Positions 36,736 through 45,255 of a DNA stretch of 64,000 nt are shown here, in pieces; within the stretch, counting starts at the first letter, position 1, and the number at the start of each line of letters is the position of its first letter. The position numbers and the translations under genes are program-made. Origin of the DNA: Gemmatimonadota bacterium (GTDB taxonomy: Bacteria; Gemmatimonadota; Gemmatimonadetes; Longimicrobiales; Gaopeijiaceae); the NCBI GenBank assembly GCA_022822325.1, contig JAJEBW010000018.1:310001-374000 (forward strand). Direction: 5' to 3'. The notes under the pieces were generated by a model that had not been told where the DNA came from, searched no databases, and saw nothing but the letters and a program-made list of their open reading frames with translations.

Positions 36736-37746
36736 ATGGATACAGGAAGCGCAGGCGGCGCGCAAGGCGCATGGACAGCCCCGGCCACCTGCGGCGAACT
36801 CGTGCAGGGCTTCCACCGGGGCCGATGGCTGCAGATCGCGGCCCCCGTCGAGCTGTACCGTGCCGCCCGCGCCGACGTCGTGTCATTTGAACGGGCCGCC
36901 CCCGGCGCCTGCGGTCGCTACGCCAAGGTGCAACTGGGTCTCGGCATGCTTCTGCGCGCCCTGCCTGGCCGAGCCCTGCGTGCGACGCTCGGGGGCGACG
37001 AGATCCCGCGGGGGGTCGGATTCGGCAGCAGCACGGCCGATCTGGGCGCGGCGTTGCGCGCCGGGGCGGAGGCCCTTGATCTGCGGGAGCCGTGTGACGC
37101 CGTGGTCCGCGCGGCGCTCCAGGTCGAGCCGACCGGCGGTTCCCTCCTTCCGGGGCTCGTGCTGTTCGATCACCGGGCGGGCACGATCCGGGAGCCGCTC
37201 GGCCCTCCTCCACCCCTGAACATCCTCTGCATCCGACTGCAGGGGGAGGTGGACACCGTCGCATTCAACCGCCGTCTCCCGGCACGTCTCCCGGAGCATG
37301 CTCTGAGGGCCTGGGACGGCGCATTCCGGTTGTGCGCCGAAGGGATTGCGTGCGGGGATCTGCGGAAGGTCGGCGATGCGTCGACGGCGAGCGCAGAGGC
37401 GGCCCACCATTTGGGATGCCCGCCGACTCCGCCCGGATTGGCAATGTGCGCTCGCGAAACCAGGTCGATCGGCGTCGCGCGGGCTCATTCGGGAACGGTA
37501 TGGGGGCTGCTCTACCCGGCGACCGAAACGCCGGCGCCGGAGGAGGTCGCGGACATGTTGAGCCACGCGGGCGTCATGACGGTGCCTCCGCTGCCGTCAC
37601 GTTCCCGCGCCATGGTTGTCTTGCTGAAGCTGATCGGTGGAGGCTGTCGGGTTGCCCCGTCCCTGGAGATGCCGCTATCGTGTTCCGTTGACGCGAGGGG
37701 GCCACCGGAAGTTCGGTCCGAAGCCGACGCGGCCCCGCCACTGTAG
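36736..37746 (+). CDS. pduX: L-threonine kinase, GHMP family (cobalamin aminopropanol branch)
   Basis: Phosphorylates L-threonine to L-threonine-O-3-phosphate, which CobD decarboxylates to aminopropanol phosphate. 336 residues. The N-terminal motif APATCGELVQGF (residues 15-26) is diagnostic of PduX. The GHMP ATP loop is RGVGFGSSTADLGAA (from residue 92). A segment QVEPTGGSLLPGLVLFDHRAG and the late GVARAHSGTVWGLLY complete the fold. No Shine-Dalgarno site precedes the ATG at 36736. The last 17 codons, and the stop TAG itself (37744-37746), lie inside the next cobalamin riboswitch. It is flanked by two riboswitches and stands upstream of btuF and cobD. Confidence 0.88.
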   Translation: MDTGSAGGAQGAWTAPATCGELVQGFHRGRWLQIAAPVELYRAARADVVSFERAAPGACGRYAKVQLGLGMLLRALPGRALRATLGGDEIPRGVGFGSSTADLGAALRAGAEALDLREPCDAVVRAALQVEPTGGSLLPGLVLFDHRAGTIREPLGPPPPLNILCIRLQGEVDTVAFNRRLPARLPEHALRAWDGAFRLCAEGIACGDLRKVGDASTASAEAAHHLGCPPTPPGLAMCARETRSIGVARAHSGTVWGLLYPATETPAPEEVADMLSHAGVMTVPPLPSRSRAMVVLLKLIGGGCRVAPSLEMPLSCSVDARGPPEVRSEADAAPPL

Positions 37747-37857
37747 GAGGTCCGGATCCCTGCCCAAGCGGATCCGGCACGACTCGCTCGATTGCCACTG
37801 GGTTGTCCCGGGAAGGCGAGCGCAGTCGCCTCGAGCCAGGAGACGCGGTTCCCTCGC
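37693..37857 (+). promoter_or_regulatory. Cobalamin riboswitch upstream of btuF operon, overlapping pduX
   Basis: P1 is GCGAGGG (37693-37699) with CCCTCGC (37851-37857). Between them are GGTCCGAAGCCGACGCGG, the core CCCCGCCACTGTAG (37734-37747), GCCACTGGG, CCGGGAAGGCGAGCG and GAGCCAGGAGAC, in the same order and nearly the same letters as the btuB riboswitch. The pduX stop codon falls in the conserved core. The 3' strand of P1 (CCCTC) can also pair with the btuF ribosome-binding site GAGGGAGGGG (37877-37886), which would give translational control. Regulates btuFCD-cbiB-cobD-cobO-cobQ. Confidence 0.9.
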
Positions 37858-37891
37858 CCACTTTGCACCATCCTTCGAGGGAGGGGACCCG

Positions 37892-38830
37892 GTGTACACG
37901 GCGGACCATGCAAGAACGGGCACGGCGACGCGTCCCCGTCCTTCGTCCACGCTGCCGATCGCCGCTCTGCTGGTCCCGATCCTCTTCGCAGCGTGTGCCC
38001 CGGCCGGGAGTCCGGAGGCGCCCGCGGTTTCCGTCGTCGATGACACCGGACGCACCGTTGCGCTCGCCGCACCGGCCCGCCGGGTCTTTTCGGTGATTCC
38101 CTCGCTGACCGAGTCGATCACCGCTCTCGATCCCGGTGTCCTCATCGCGCGCACCCGATTCGACAGGGCCGCCCAACTCGCTCACCTTCCTTCGCTGGGC
38201 GGAACCATTCAGCCGAACCTCGAGGCGCTGGCCGGCCTCGAGCCCGATCTTGTGATCACGTGGGCCGACGGATCCCAGCGCTCGGTCGGGGAGCGGGTCG
38301 ACGCGCTCGGCATTCCCGTCTACAGGGCCGACGTGCAGACGATCGCCGACGTGCGCAGCCACCTTCGCCGCCTGGGCACGCTGCTGGGCCGCACGGTACG
38401 GGCCGCCGCTGTGGTGGACTCGCTTGACATCGCGCTCGAGAGCGTGGCGGCGGCGGTGCACGGACGCGAGCGCGTCGACGTCTACTACTCCGTCTGGCAC
38501 GACCCGCCGCAGACGACCGGGCCCGGGACCTTCATCGACGAGGTGATCGAGCACGCCGGCGGCCGCAACATCTTCGCGGACGCCTCGCGCTCGTGGCCCC
38601 GGGTGTCCATCGAGGCGATCCTGCGGCGCGACCCCGACGCCCTCGTCATCGCTCGACACGCGCCGGACGCTCCCGGTGCGCCGTGGCTTGAGGCGCCGGG
38701 TTGGCGGGAGCTGCGCGCGGTCCGCACCGGCCGCTACCTCATGGTCGACGGCGACCTGTTCAATCGTCCGGGTCCCCGCGTGGCCGAGGCGGCACGTGAA
38801 ATGGCCCGCTTCCTGCACGGCGCGCGTTGA
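37892..38830 (+). CDS. btuF: Corrinoid ABC transporter substrate-binding lipoprotein
   Basis: Captures cobalamin or other corrinoids in the periplasm and delivers them to BtuCD. 312 residues from the GTG at 37892, which has a strong GAGGGAGGGG site. A hydrophobic segment (residues 20-34) ends at Cys35 (ILFAAC), so it is probably lipid-anchored. The class III binding-protein fold starts VVDDTGRTVALAAPARRVFSVIPSLTE and continues GGTIQPNLEALAGLEPDLVITW, YYSVWHDPPQTTGPGTFIDEVI and GGRNIFAD. The cobalamin riboswitch directly upstream fixes the ligand class. Its stop overlaps the TTG of btuC. Confidence 0.92.
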   Translation: MYTADHARTGTATRPRPSSTLPIAALLVPILFAACAPAGSPEAPAVSVVDDTGRTVALAAPARRVFSVIPSLTESITALDPGVLIARTRFDRAAQLAHLPSLGGTIQPNLEALAGLEPDLVITWADGSQRSVGERVDALGIPVYRADVQTIADVRSHLRRLGTLLGRTVRAAAVVDSLDIALESVAAAVHGRERVDVYYSVWHDPPQTTGPGTFIDEVIEHAGGRNIFADASRSWPRVSIEAILRRDPDALVIARHAPDAPGAPWLEAPGWRELRAVRTGRYLMVDGDLFNRPGPRVAEAAREMARFLHGAR

Positions 38831-39822
38831 CGCACACCCCCCGCCGGCTCGCCCTCCTCGCGCTGGGCGTCGTGGCCGCGCTCGGCCTCAGCGTGTCCTT
38901 CGGCGCCTCGGGAATCGGCCCCGGCGACCTCTGGCGCACCCTCTCGGGCAGCGGCGACCCCACCACGCAGGCGATCCTGTTTCAGTTGCGGCTGCCCCGC
39001 GCCGCACTGGCCGCGCTGGTTGGCGGCGCGCTCGGCCTGAGCGGCTGCACCTTTCAGGCACTCCTTCGCAACCCGCTCGCCGAGCCGTACGTGCTGGGCG
39101 TCTCGGGCGGAGCCGCCGTCGGCGCGGTGGCGGTCGTGGTGACCGGCATCGGCGTGGTCCTTCCCTGGACGCTCCCCCTGGGTGCCTTCCTGGGCGCGCT
39201 GGCGGCGATGGCCCTGGTGCTCGAAGTCGCGCGGCGCGCTTCGCCCGGACGCATGGACACGCGCATTCTGATCCTTTCCGGCGTGATCATCGGCGCCTTC
39301 TTCAACGCGGCGATCCTGCTCCTGCTCTCGATGGCCGATGTGGAATCGTTCCGCTCGGCGATCTTCTGGATGATGGGGAACCTCTCCGGCGCCGACTGGG
39401 GATCGACCGGGCTTCTGGCCCTGCTGCTCGTACCCGGGGCGCTGGCGGTGCTTTCACTGGCTCGTGCCTTCAACCTGCTTTCGCGAGGCGAGGAGGTCGC
39501 CTTCTACCTCGGCGCCTCGGTGCAGCGCGTGAAGCTCACCGCCTACCTGGCCGCGTCGCTGATGGTGGCCGCGGCGGTCGCGGCGGGCGGCGTGATCGGC
39601 TTCGTCGGGCTGATCGTTCCGCACGCCGTGCGGCTTGCGTGGGGGAACGACCACCGGCTGCTTCTCCCCGCCTCGTTCCTGGCCGGAACCGCCTTTCTCC
39701 TGCTTGCCGACACGGTGGCCCGGCTGGTGGTAGCGCCGGCCGAGCTGCCGACCGGGGTGGTCACCGCCGTCGCAGGGGTCCCGTTCTTCGTGGCGCTGCT
39801 GCTGCGGGGGGGACGGCGGTGA
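38827..39822 (+). CDS. btuC: Corrinoid ABC transporter permease (FecCD family)
   Basis: 331 residues from a TTG overlapping the btuF stop; about ten membrane helices. Family motifs: RLPRAALAALVGGALGLSGCTFQALLRNPLAEPYVLGVSGGAA, described here by its parts (RLPR at about residue 56, NPLAEP, LGVSGGAA), GEEVAFYLGASV and GGVIGFVGLIVPHAVRL, which is the coupling region to the ATPase. It forms the BtuC2D2 importer with the next gene. Placement behind the cobalamin riboswitch distinguishes it from siderophore permeases of the same family. Confidence 0.93.
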   Translation: MTHTPRRLALLALGVVAALGLSVSFGASGIGPGDLWRTLSGSGDPTTQAILFQLRLPRAALAALVGGALGLSGCTFQALLRNPLAEPYVLGVSGGAAVGAVAVVVTGIGVVLPWTLPLGAFLGALAAMALVLEVARRASPGRMDTRILILSGVIIGAFFNAAILLLLSMADVESFRSAIFWMMGNLSGADWGSTGLLALLLVPGALAVLSLARAFNLLSRGEEVAFYLGASVQRVKLTAYLAASLMVAAAVAAGGVIGFVGLIVPHAVRLAWGNDHRLLLPASFLAGTAFLLLADTVARLVVAPAELPTGVVTAVAGVPFFVALLLRGGRR

Positions 39823-40652
39823 GGGATATCGCACATTTGCGCGACTGGCGGCCGACGCTGCGGTGCCGGGACCTGAGCTTTACCCATCGACGCGCGGAGG
39901 AGGCCGCCGTGCGAGGCGTCTCGCTGTCGATCTCCCCGGGAACGCTGCTGGCGGTCGTGGGGCCCAATGGCGCCGGCAAGACCACGCTGATGAAGCTCCT
40001 TTCGGGGTCGCTGCCTCCGCAGGAAGGAGACGTCACCCTGAACGACCGTCCACTGTCCGGCCTGGCCGATCGGGAACGCGCCCTTGCAATCGCCGTGGTG
40101 CCCCAGTCCGAGTCTTCCCCCTTCCCGGTTACGGTACGGGAGATGGTGGGGATGGGACGGTATGCGCACCTCGGCCCGTGGGAGCGATCCGGCGCCAGGG
40201 ACCGGACGGTCGTGGACCATGCGATGGCGCGATGCGCGGTCGCCGAGTTCGCGGACCGACAGCTGAGCGAACTCTCCGGCGGCGAACGACAGCGGGCGCG
40301 GATCGCCCGCGCGCTCGCCCAGGAAGCGCCCGTCCTCCTCCTCGACGAGCCCACCGCCGGACTCGATCTTCGCTACCGCATGGAGCTCTTCCACCTGTTG
40401 CGCCAACTCCGGGCAGCCGGGCTGGGTGTGCTCGTCATCACCCACGACCTCAACCTCGCCGCCCGGTTCGCCGACCGGCTGATGTTGCTCGACCGTGGTC
40501 GCGCGCTCGCCCGGGGCACACCGGACGAGGTGCTGGCGCGCGCGTCGCTGGAGGCGGTCTACCAATGGCCGCTCAGGGTGGTGGCGCACCCCGGACCCGG
40601 GAGCGACACTGGCGCCCCTCAGACCGTCCCGCTCAGGAGGGACGACCCGTGA
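39819..40652 (+). CDS. btuD: Corrinoid ABC transporter ATP-binding protein
   Basis: 277 residues from a GTG in the btuC stop. Walker A is GPNGAGKTT (residues 48-56), the Q-loop AIAVVPQSES, signature LSGGERQRARIARALAQ, Walker B VLLLDEPTAGLDL and the switch histidine in ITHDLNLAARFAD. This is the FepC/BtuD type that energises uptake through BtuC. The C terminus (after about residue 250) is short and non-conserved. The next gene, cbiB, starts in its stop, so import and the aminopropanol branch are translationally linked. Confidence 0.94.
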   Translation: MRDIAHLRDWRPTLRCRDLSFTHRRAEEAAVRGVSLSISPGTLLAVVGPNGAGKTTLMKLLSGSLPPQEGDVTLNDRPLSGLADRERALAIAVVPQSESSPFPVTVREMVGMGRYAHLGPWERSGARDRTVVDHAMARCAVAEFADRQLSELSGGERQRARIARALAQEAPVLLLDEPTAGLDLRYRMELFHLLRQLRAAGLGVLVITHDLNLAARFADRLMLLDRGRALARGTPDEVLARASLEAVYQWPLRVVAHPGPGSDTGAPQTVPLRRDDP

Positions 40653-41644
40653 GCGCGGCGGAGCCGACCACCCACATTCGGGGCCTGGGACTCGCGGGCG
40701 CCCTGATTCTCGACCGGGTTCTGGGCCAGCCCCGCGCTCATCCGGTCCGCGCGATCGGGGCGCTGCTCGGGGGTGCTGGCAGGATGCGGCTCAGCCGGCA
40801 ACCGGTGGGAAGCCTGATCGAAGGGGCGGCGGCGCTGGCGGTGGTGGCCGGGGTTGCCGCCACGGCCGTGCGCGTCCTGTCGCCGCGAGCCCGCCGTTCA
40901 ACCCCAAACTCCTACCGGTCCCCGCTGCCCGCCACGCTTATGGCGGCGGGGCGCGAAGCCTTCCTCCTGCATCCATCGCTCGCTCTCGAGGCGCTTGCCG
41001 AAGCGGGGACAGGGGTGGGCGCGGCGCTGAGGACGGGCGACCTCGACCGGGCACGGCGGCGCCTGGCGCGGGACCTGGTCAGCCGCGACACCAGCGCCCT
41101 CGACGCACCCCACTGTGCCTCCGCGGCGATCGAGTCGATGGCCGAGAACCTCTGTGACTCGGTGGTGGCGCCGGCCTGCGCCTACCTGGCGACCGGACTG
41201 CCCGGCGCATGGGTTTATCGGGTCGTCAATACCGCCGACGCGATGTTCGGCTACCGTACGCCCGACCTGATCTGGTACGGGAAGCCGGCGGCGCGGGCCG
41301 ATGACGTCCTCAACTTCGTACCGGCGCGGCTGGCGGCCGTACTGATCGCGATGGCCGCGGCAGGCCAACCGCTCCACCGCGACCGCTCTCGTCCGCCGAT
41401 CGGCGCCCTCCTCCAACGCCTCCCGCGCGAGTCGGCGCGCGCCGCGGGGCCCAACGCCGGGTGGCCGATGGCAGCCGCCGCGCTCTTTCTCGGCGTCCGG
41501 CTCAGCAAGCCCGGCACCTACACCCTGAACGGCGCGGGTGCCCCGCCTGACACCCACGACATCGACGCTGCCGCCGCGCTGATCCGGCGTGCGGCCTGGC
41601 TGGGCGTGGGGCTGGTCTCCGCGGCGGAGGCTTGCCGCTCATGA
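40649..41644 (+). CDS. cbiB: Adenosylcobinamide-phosphate synthase
   Basis: Membrane enzyme that attaches aminopropanol (or its phosphate) to adenosylcobyric acid. 331 residues from GTG. Family motifs: ALILDRVLGQPRAHPVRAIG near the N terminus, ARRRLARDLVSRDTSALD, the core CASAAIESMAENLCDSVVAP and the segment RVVNTADAMFGYRTPDLIWYGKPAARADDVLNFVPARL (about residues 190-230, key residues DAMFGY and DDVLNF). It lies between the importer and cobD, whose start overlaps its stop. Also called cobD in the aerobic-pathway nomenclature. Confidence 0.95.
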   Translation: MSAAEPTTHIRGLGLAGALILDRVLGQPRAHPVRAIGALLGGAGRMRLSRQPVGSLIEGAAALAVVAGVAATAVRVLSPRARRSTPNSYRSPLPATLMAAGREAFLLHPSLALEALAEAGTGVGAALRTGDLDRARRRLARDLVSRDTSALDAPHCASAAIESMAENLCDSVVAPACAYLATGLPGAWVYRVVNTADAMFGYRTPDLIWYGKPAARADDVLNFVPARLAAVLIAMAAAGQPLHRDRSRPPIGALLQRLPRESARAAGPNAGWPMAAAALFLGVRLSKPGTYTLNGAGAPPDTHDIDAAAALIRRAAWLGVGLVSAAEACRS

Positions 41645-42780
41645 AGCACGTTGCCGCACCCCCGATGTGGCGTCCTCCGCGCGCCGACCCGCGCGTGGCT
41701 CAGGCGCCTCCGGAGTTCCATGGCGGCCCGGGGTACGAGGAGAACGGGAAGTACCCTCCGGTGACCGCCGATCTCAGCGCCAACATCAACCCGTACGTTC
41801 CGGACGAGGCGGTGCGGCAAGCGGTATCCGGTGCGCCGCTCGACGCCTATCCCGACCCCGTTGCGGGCAAGGCCCGTGCTCTGCTCGCCGGCGTCTGGGG
41901 AATGGACTCCGAGCGCATCCTGCTGGCGCCCGGAGCCTCCGAACTCATCTACCGGATCGCCCGCTGCTGGATCCGCCCCGGCAATCCGGTGGTGGTGTGC
42001 GGCCCCACCTTCGGCGAGTACCGCCGCGCCGTGCGCCTCCAGGGCGGCGAACCCCACGAGGTGAGCGGGACTGCGCCCGGCTTCGCGCTTCCGCTCGCAC
42101 GGTTCCTCGACCGGGTCGTCCGGCTCCGCCCGCCCCTCGCGTTCCTTTGCACACCCAACAATCCCACCGGCGAAGCGCTGTCCGACGCCAGCGTCGCCGA
42201 TCTGGCGCACTGGATACCCGCGGGGACACTGCTGGTGGTCGACGAGTCCTACCGCTCCTTCGCGGCAGGGCGCCTCGCGCCGCCCCATCTCCCCGGCGAC
42301 GACCGCGTCCTGCATCTGCGCTCCTTCACCAAGGACCTTGGCGTGCCCGGGCTGCGCCTTGCCGCCGCCATCGCGGCTCCGGCGATACTGGACCCCCTGA
42401 TCCGGGCCGCACCGCCCTGGTCCGTGTCCTCCGTAGCCCAGGCTGCCCTCTGCGCCGCGCTGGGCTCCCGCGCGCTCGCCCGCCTCGAGCACAGCCTCGC
42501 CCGCGTCGCGGCTCGGCGCGAGGCTCTTTCGGCGGCGGTGGCCCGGCGTGGATGGCAGCCGCGCCCCTCGGCCACCGGCTTCGTCCTGTCGGCGGTCCCC
42601 GCCGCCGCCGCCACCACCCATGCCCTGCGGCTCCGGGGCGTCCGCGTGCGCCACGCGGCCTCCTTCGGATTGCCCGGACACATTCGCGTCGCGGTCCGTC
42701 GCCGCGACGAAGAGGATCGCTTCCTCGCCGCCCTCGATGAAATCGCCGCACCCACAGCTATCGCAGGAGGACCCTCGTGA
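41641..42780 (+). CDS. cobD: Threonine-phosphate decarboxylase (PLP aminotransferase fold)
   Basis: 379 residues, fold-type I PLP enzyme close to histidinol-phosphate aminotransferase. PLP lysine is K231 (LRSFTKDLGVPGLRL); other motifs are LSANINP (substrate loop), PGASELIYRIAR, CTPNNPTG and DESYRSFA. In the cobalamin setting, directly after cbiB and with pduX upstream, it should decarboxylate L-threonine-O-3-phosphate to (R)-1-aminopropan-2-ol phosphate, the substrate of CbiB. The fold alone would also allow a HisC function, so the call depends on context. ATG at 41641 overlaps the cbiB stop. Confidence 0.9.
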   Translation: MKHVAAPPMWRPPRADPRVAQAPPEFHGGPGYEENGKYPPVTADLSANINPYVPDEAVRQAVSGAPLDAYPDPVAGKARALLAGVWGMDSERILLAPGASELIYRIARCWIRPGNPVVVCGPTFGEYRRAVRLQGGEPHEVSGTAPGFALPLARFLDRVVRLRPPLAFLCTPNNPTGEALSDASVADLAHWIPAGTLLVVDESYRSFAAGRLAPPHLPGDDRVLHLRSFTKDLGVPGLRLAAAIAAPAILDPLIRAAPPWSVSSVAQAALCAALGSRALARLEHSLARVAARREALSAAVARRGWQPRPSATGFVLSAVPAAAATTHALRLRGVRVRHAASFGLPGHIRVAVRRRDEEDRFLAALDEIAAPTAIAGGPS

Positions 42781-43469
42781 CCCAGGACGACGAGCGCGGC
42801 ACCGGACGCCGCCGCCCACGCTGCCGCCCCGCGCCCCGCAAAGCCGCCGACCCCAGGTGCTCGACCGGCGACCGGGCCCCGCGCCACCCCAAGGCACCCG
42901 TCCCGAAACAGAGAACCCCCGGTCCCTACCGGGTCCCGCCCCGGGAGAGGCGCACCGGCCTCGTCATCCTCAATACCGGCAACGGCAAGGGGAAGACGAC
43001 GGCTGCGCTCGGGACGCTGCTGCGCGCCCGCGGACGCGACATGACCGTGGCCATGCTGCAGTTCCTCAAGACCGAGGGCATCAGGCGCGGCGAACACATC
43101 GCGGCCGAGCGGATCGGCGTCGAGATCGTGCCGATGGGCGCGGGGTTCACCTGGCTCAGCGAGCGGATCGAGGAGGACCGTGCGCTGGCGCGCGAGTGCT
43201 GGGCGCAGTGCCGCGAGGTGCTGGAGTCGGGGCGCTACGACATCGTGATCTTCGACGAGCTCACCTACCCGCTCGCGTACGGCTGGCTCGACCACGACGA
43301 GGTGCTGCCGGTGATCCGCGACCGGCCCGTGGGCACGCACATCGTCATTACCGGCCGCATGGCCACCGACGAGCTCGTCGAGTTCGCGGACCTGGTGACC
43401 GAGATGAACGAGGTCAAGCACCCGTACAGGACGCGTGGCATCGGGGCGCAACCCGGGCTGGAGCTGTGA
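42777..43469 (+). CDS. cobO: Cob(I)yrinic acid a,c-diamide adenosyltransferase (CobA/CobO/BtuR type)
   Basis: Transfers the adenosyl group of ATP to cob(I)alamin or precursors. 230 residues from a GTG. A basic, Pro/Arg/Cys-rich N-terminal extension of about 45 residues precedes the usual start RRTGLVILNTGNGKGKTT (P-loop 68-75). Further motifs: LQFLKTEGIRRGEH, GAGFTWLSE, YDIVIFDELTYPLAYGWL, VITGRMATDELVEFADLVTEM and KHPYRTRGIGAQPGLE. The ends match BtuR well. It stands between cobD and cobQ, each joined by a 4-bp overlap, which fits adenosylation before amidation of salvaged corrinoids. Confidence 0.95.
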   Translation: MTQDDERGTGRRRPRCRPAPRKAADPRCSTGDRAPRHPKAPVPKQRTPGPYRVPPRERRTGLVILNTGNGKGKTTAALGTLLRARGRDMTVAMLQFLKTEGIRRGEHIAAERIGVEIVPMGAGFTWLSERIEEDRALARECWAQCREVLESGRYDIVIFDELTYPLAYGWLDHDEVLPVIRDRPVGTHIVITGRMATDELVEFADLVTEMNEVKHPYRTRGIGAQPGLEL

Positions 43470-44980
43470 TCGCCCGGGGTCGGCGTGCCCCCGTCCTCAT
43501 GCTGCAGGGCACGGGCTCGGGCGTCGGCAAGTCGCTGCTCACGGCGGCGTTCTGCCGGCTGGCCCGCCGCCGCGGGATCGATGTCGCCCCGTTCAAGGGC
43601 CAGAACATGTCGAACAACGCCGCGGTCACGGCAAATGGCGGTGAGATCGGAAGGGCGCAGGCGCTGCAGGCCCGGGCCTCAGGCATCGCCCCGCACGTCG
43701 ACATGAACCCCGTCCTCCTCAAGCCGCTCGCTGACACCCGCTCCGAAGTCGTCCGTCTGGGCCGCACCGACCGCGAGGCGACCGACCTGCCCTGGCGCGA
43801 GCGCAAGCCCCGTCTCTGGCCCGTCGTGACCGGCGCGCTTGCCCGGCTCCGCGACCGCTTCGAACTCGTGATCGCGGAGGGAGCGGGCAGCCCGGCCGAG
43901 ACCAACCTGCGCGACTGCGACATCGTCAACATGGCCGTTGCCCGCCACACCCGCGCGGCCGTCGTGCTCATCGCCGACATCGACCGGGGCGGCGCCTTCG
44001 CCTCGCTCTACGGCACCTGGGCGCTGCTGTCCGCGGCCGACCGAGCGCTCTTCCGCGGCTTCATCCTCAACCGGTTCCGCGGCGATCCGGAGCTCCTCGC
44101 ACCCGCTCCGGACACCCTGCGCGACCGCACCGGCGTGCCCGTCCTGGGAGTCGTCCCCTGGATCAATCACAACCTTCCCGAGGAGGACGGCGGCCCGGCC
44201 CTCGCCGACGGCCCCGATGCCGCTCCCGTCATCGCCGTGGCCGCCTACCCGCGCGCCGCCAACCTCGACGACCTCGACCCGTTGCGCCGCGAACCGGCCC
44301 TGCGCCTGCGCTGGATCCGCCGCCCGCGTGACCTGACCGCGCTCACGGCCCCACCCGGCCTTGCGGCCATGATCCTGCCGGGCTCGCGCAACACCCTCGA
44401 CGACCTCCGCTGGATGAAGCGCACCGGCCTCGCCGACGCCATCCGCGCCCTCGCCAGGGACGGCATCCCGGTGGTCGGCCTCTGCGCCGGATACCAGATC
44501 ATGGGCCGCCGAATCGCGGACCCGGAGGGCATCGAGGGCGGGGGCGAGGAAGTCGGCCTGGGCATCCTGGAGGTGGCGACCGAACTGGCTCCCGCCAAGG
44601 AGGTCCGGCGGACGCGCGCGCGCATTGCCGATGACCCGCCGCGCTGGCTGGAGGGTGAGGAGGAGGAGAGCGTCGACGGCTACGAGATCCACCACGGCCG
44701 CACCCGAGCCGCGCCCGCGCTCCGACCGTGGCTCGCCGACGGGCCGCGCGGACTCGGGCACGCCGACGGCGCGCACTGGGGGTGCTACCTGCACGGCGCG
44801 TTCGGAAACGACCGCCTCCGCACGGCCTGGCTCCGCTCCCTTGGCCTCCGGGCCGGCACGGAAAGCTGGCACGGCGCCGTCGACCGCGAACTCGACCGCC
44901 TCGCCGACATCGTCGAGCGCTGCCTGGACGCCGACGCCGTCTTCGCGGACGTGCTTGCTCAGATGACTTGGCGGAAGTAG
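43466..44980 (+). CDS. cobQ: Cobyric acid synthase
   Basis: Amidates the b, d, e and g side chains of adenosylcobyrinic acid a,c-diamide using glutamine and ATP. 504 residues from GTG. The N-terminal dethiobiotin-synthetase-like domain has LQGTGSGVGKSLL (P-loop), PFKGQNMSNNAAVT, EIGRAQALQARA and IAEGAGSPAETNLRD; the middle has LIADIDRGGAFASLYGT. The C-terminal amidotransferase-like domain has C340 in GLCAGYQIMG and the late HGAFGNDRLR in the usual GxYxHG position (GCYLHG). It is the last gene of the riboswitch-controlled operon. Also known as cbiP. Confidence 0.95.
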   Translation: MIARGRRAPVLMLQGTGSGVGKSLLTAAFCRLARRRGIDVAPFKGQNMSNNAAVTANGGEIGRAQALQARASGIAPHVDMNPVLLKPLADTRSEVVRLGRTDREATDLPWRERKPRLWPVVTGALARLRDRFELVIAEGAGSPAETNLRDCDIVNMAVARHTRAAVVLIADIDRGGAFASLYGTWALLSAADRALFRGFILNRFRGDPELLAPAPDTLRDRTGVPVLGVVPWINHNLPEEDGGPALADGPDAAPVIAVAAYPRAANLDDLDPLRREPALRLRWIRRPRDLTALTAPPGLAAMILPGSRNTLDDLRWMKRTGLADAIRALARDGIPVVGLCAGYQIMGRRIADPEGIEGGGEEVGLGILEVATELAPAKEVRRTRARIADDPPRWLEGEEEESVDGYEIHHGRTRAAPALRPWLADGPRGLGHADGAHWGCYLHGAFGNDRLRTAWLRSLGLRAGTESWHGAVDRELDRLADIVERCLDADAVFADVLAQMTWRK

Positions 44981-45181
44981 GATTCACGCTCATTCGTCAC
45001 GTGGGGAGGGGCCGTTGCCGAGGTTTCAGCATCCATTGAATCCACTGCGGTGGTGCCCCGCACCGCGTTGGAGAAGCGGGGATACGCGGGACCCCATCCG
45101 GACCCCGGACAGGAGCGGCGTCATTTTACGAGAGGTGAGATGGAATCATAACCTGTGTTACACCAATAACTTACAGAATCA
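44981..45181. promoter_or_regulatory. End of cob operon and leader of tRNA-Arg
   Basis: GCGGTG (45047-45052) and CACCGC (45061-45066) form a hairpin 67 bases after cobQ, a possible transcript end. The last 60 bases are markedly AT-richer and include TTTACG (45125-45130) and CATAAC (45147-45152), 16 apart, a weak promoter candidate for the tRNA gene. Confidence 0.35.

Positions 45182-45255
<74 letters not shown>

Noticed and set aside
44981-45181. A third cobalamin riboswitch after cobQ
   Set aside because: GC-rich hairpins occur but none of the aptamer core segments is present.
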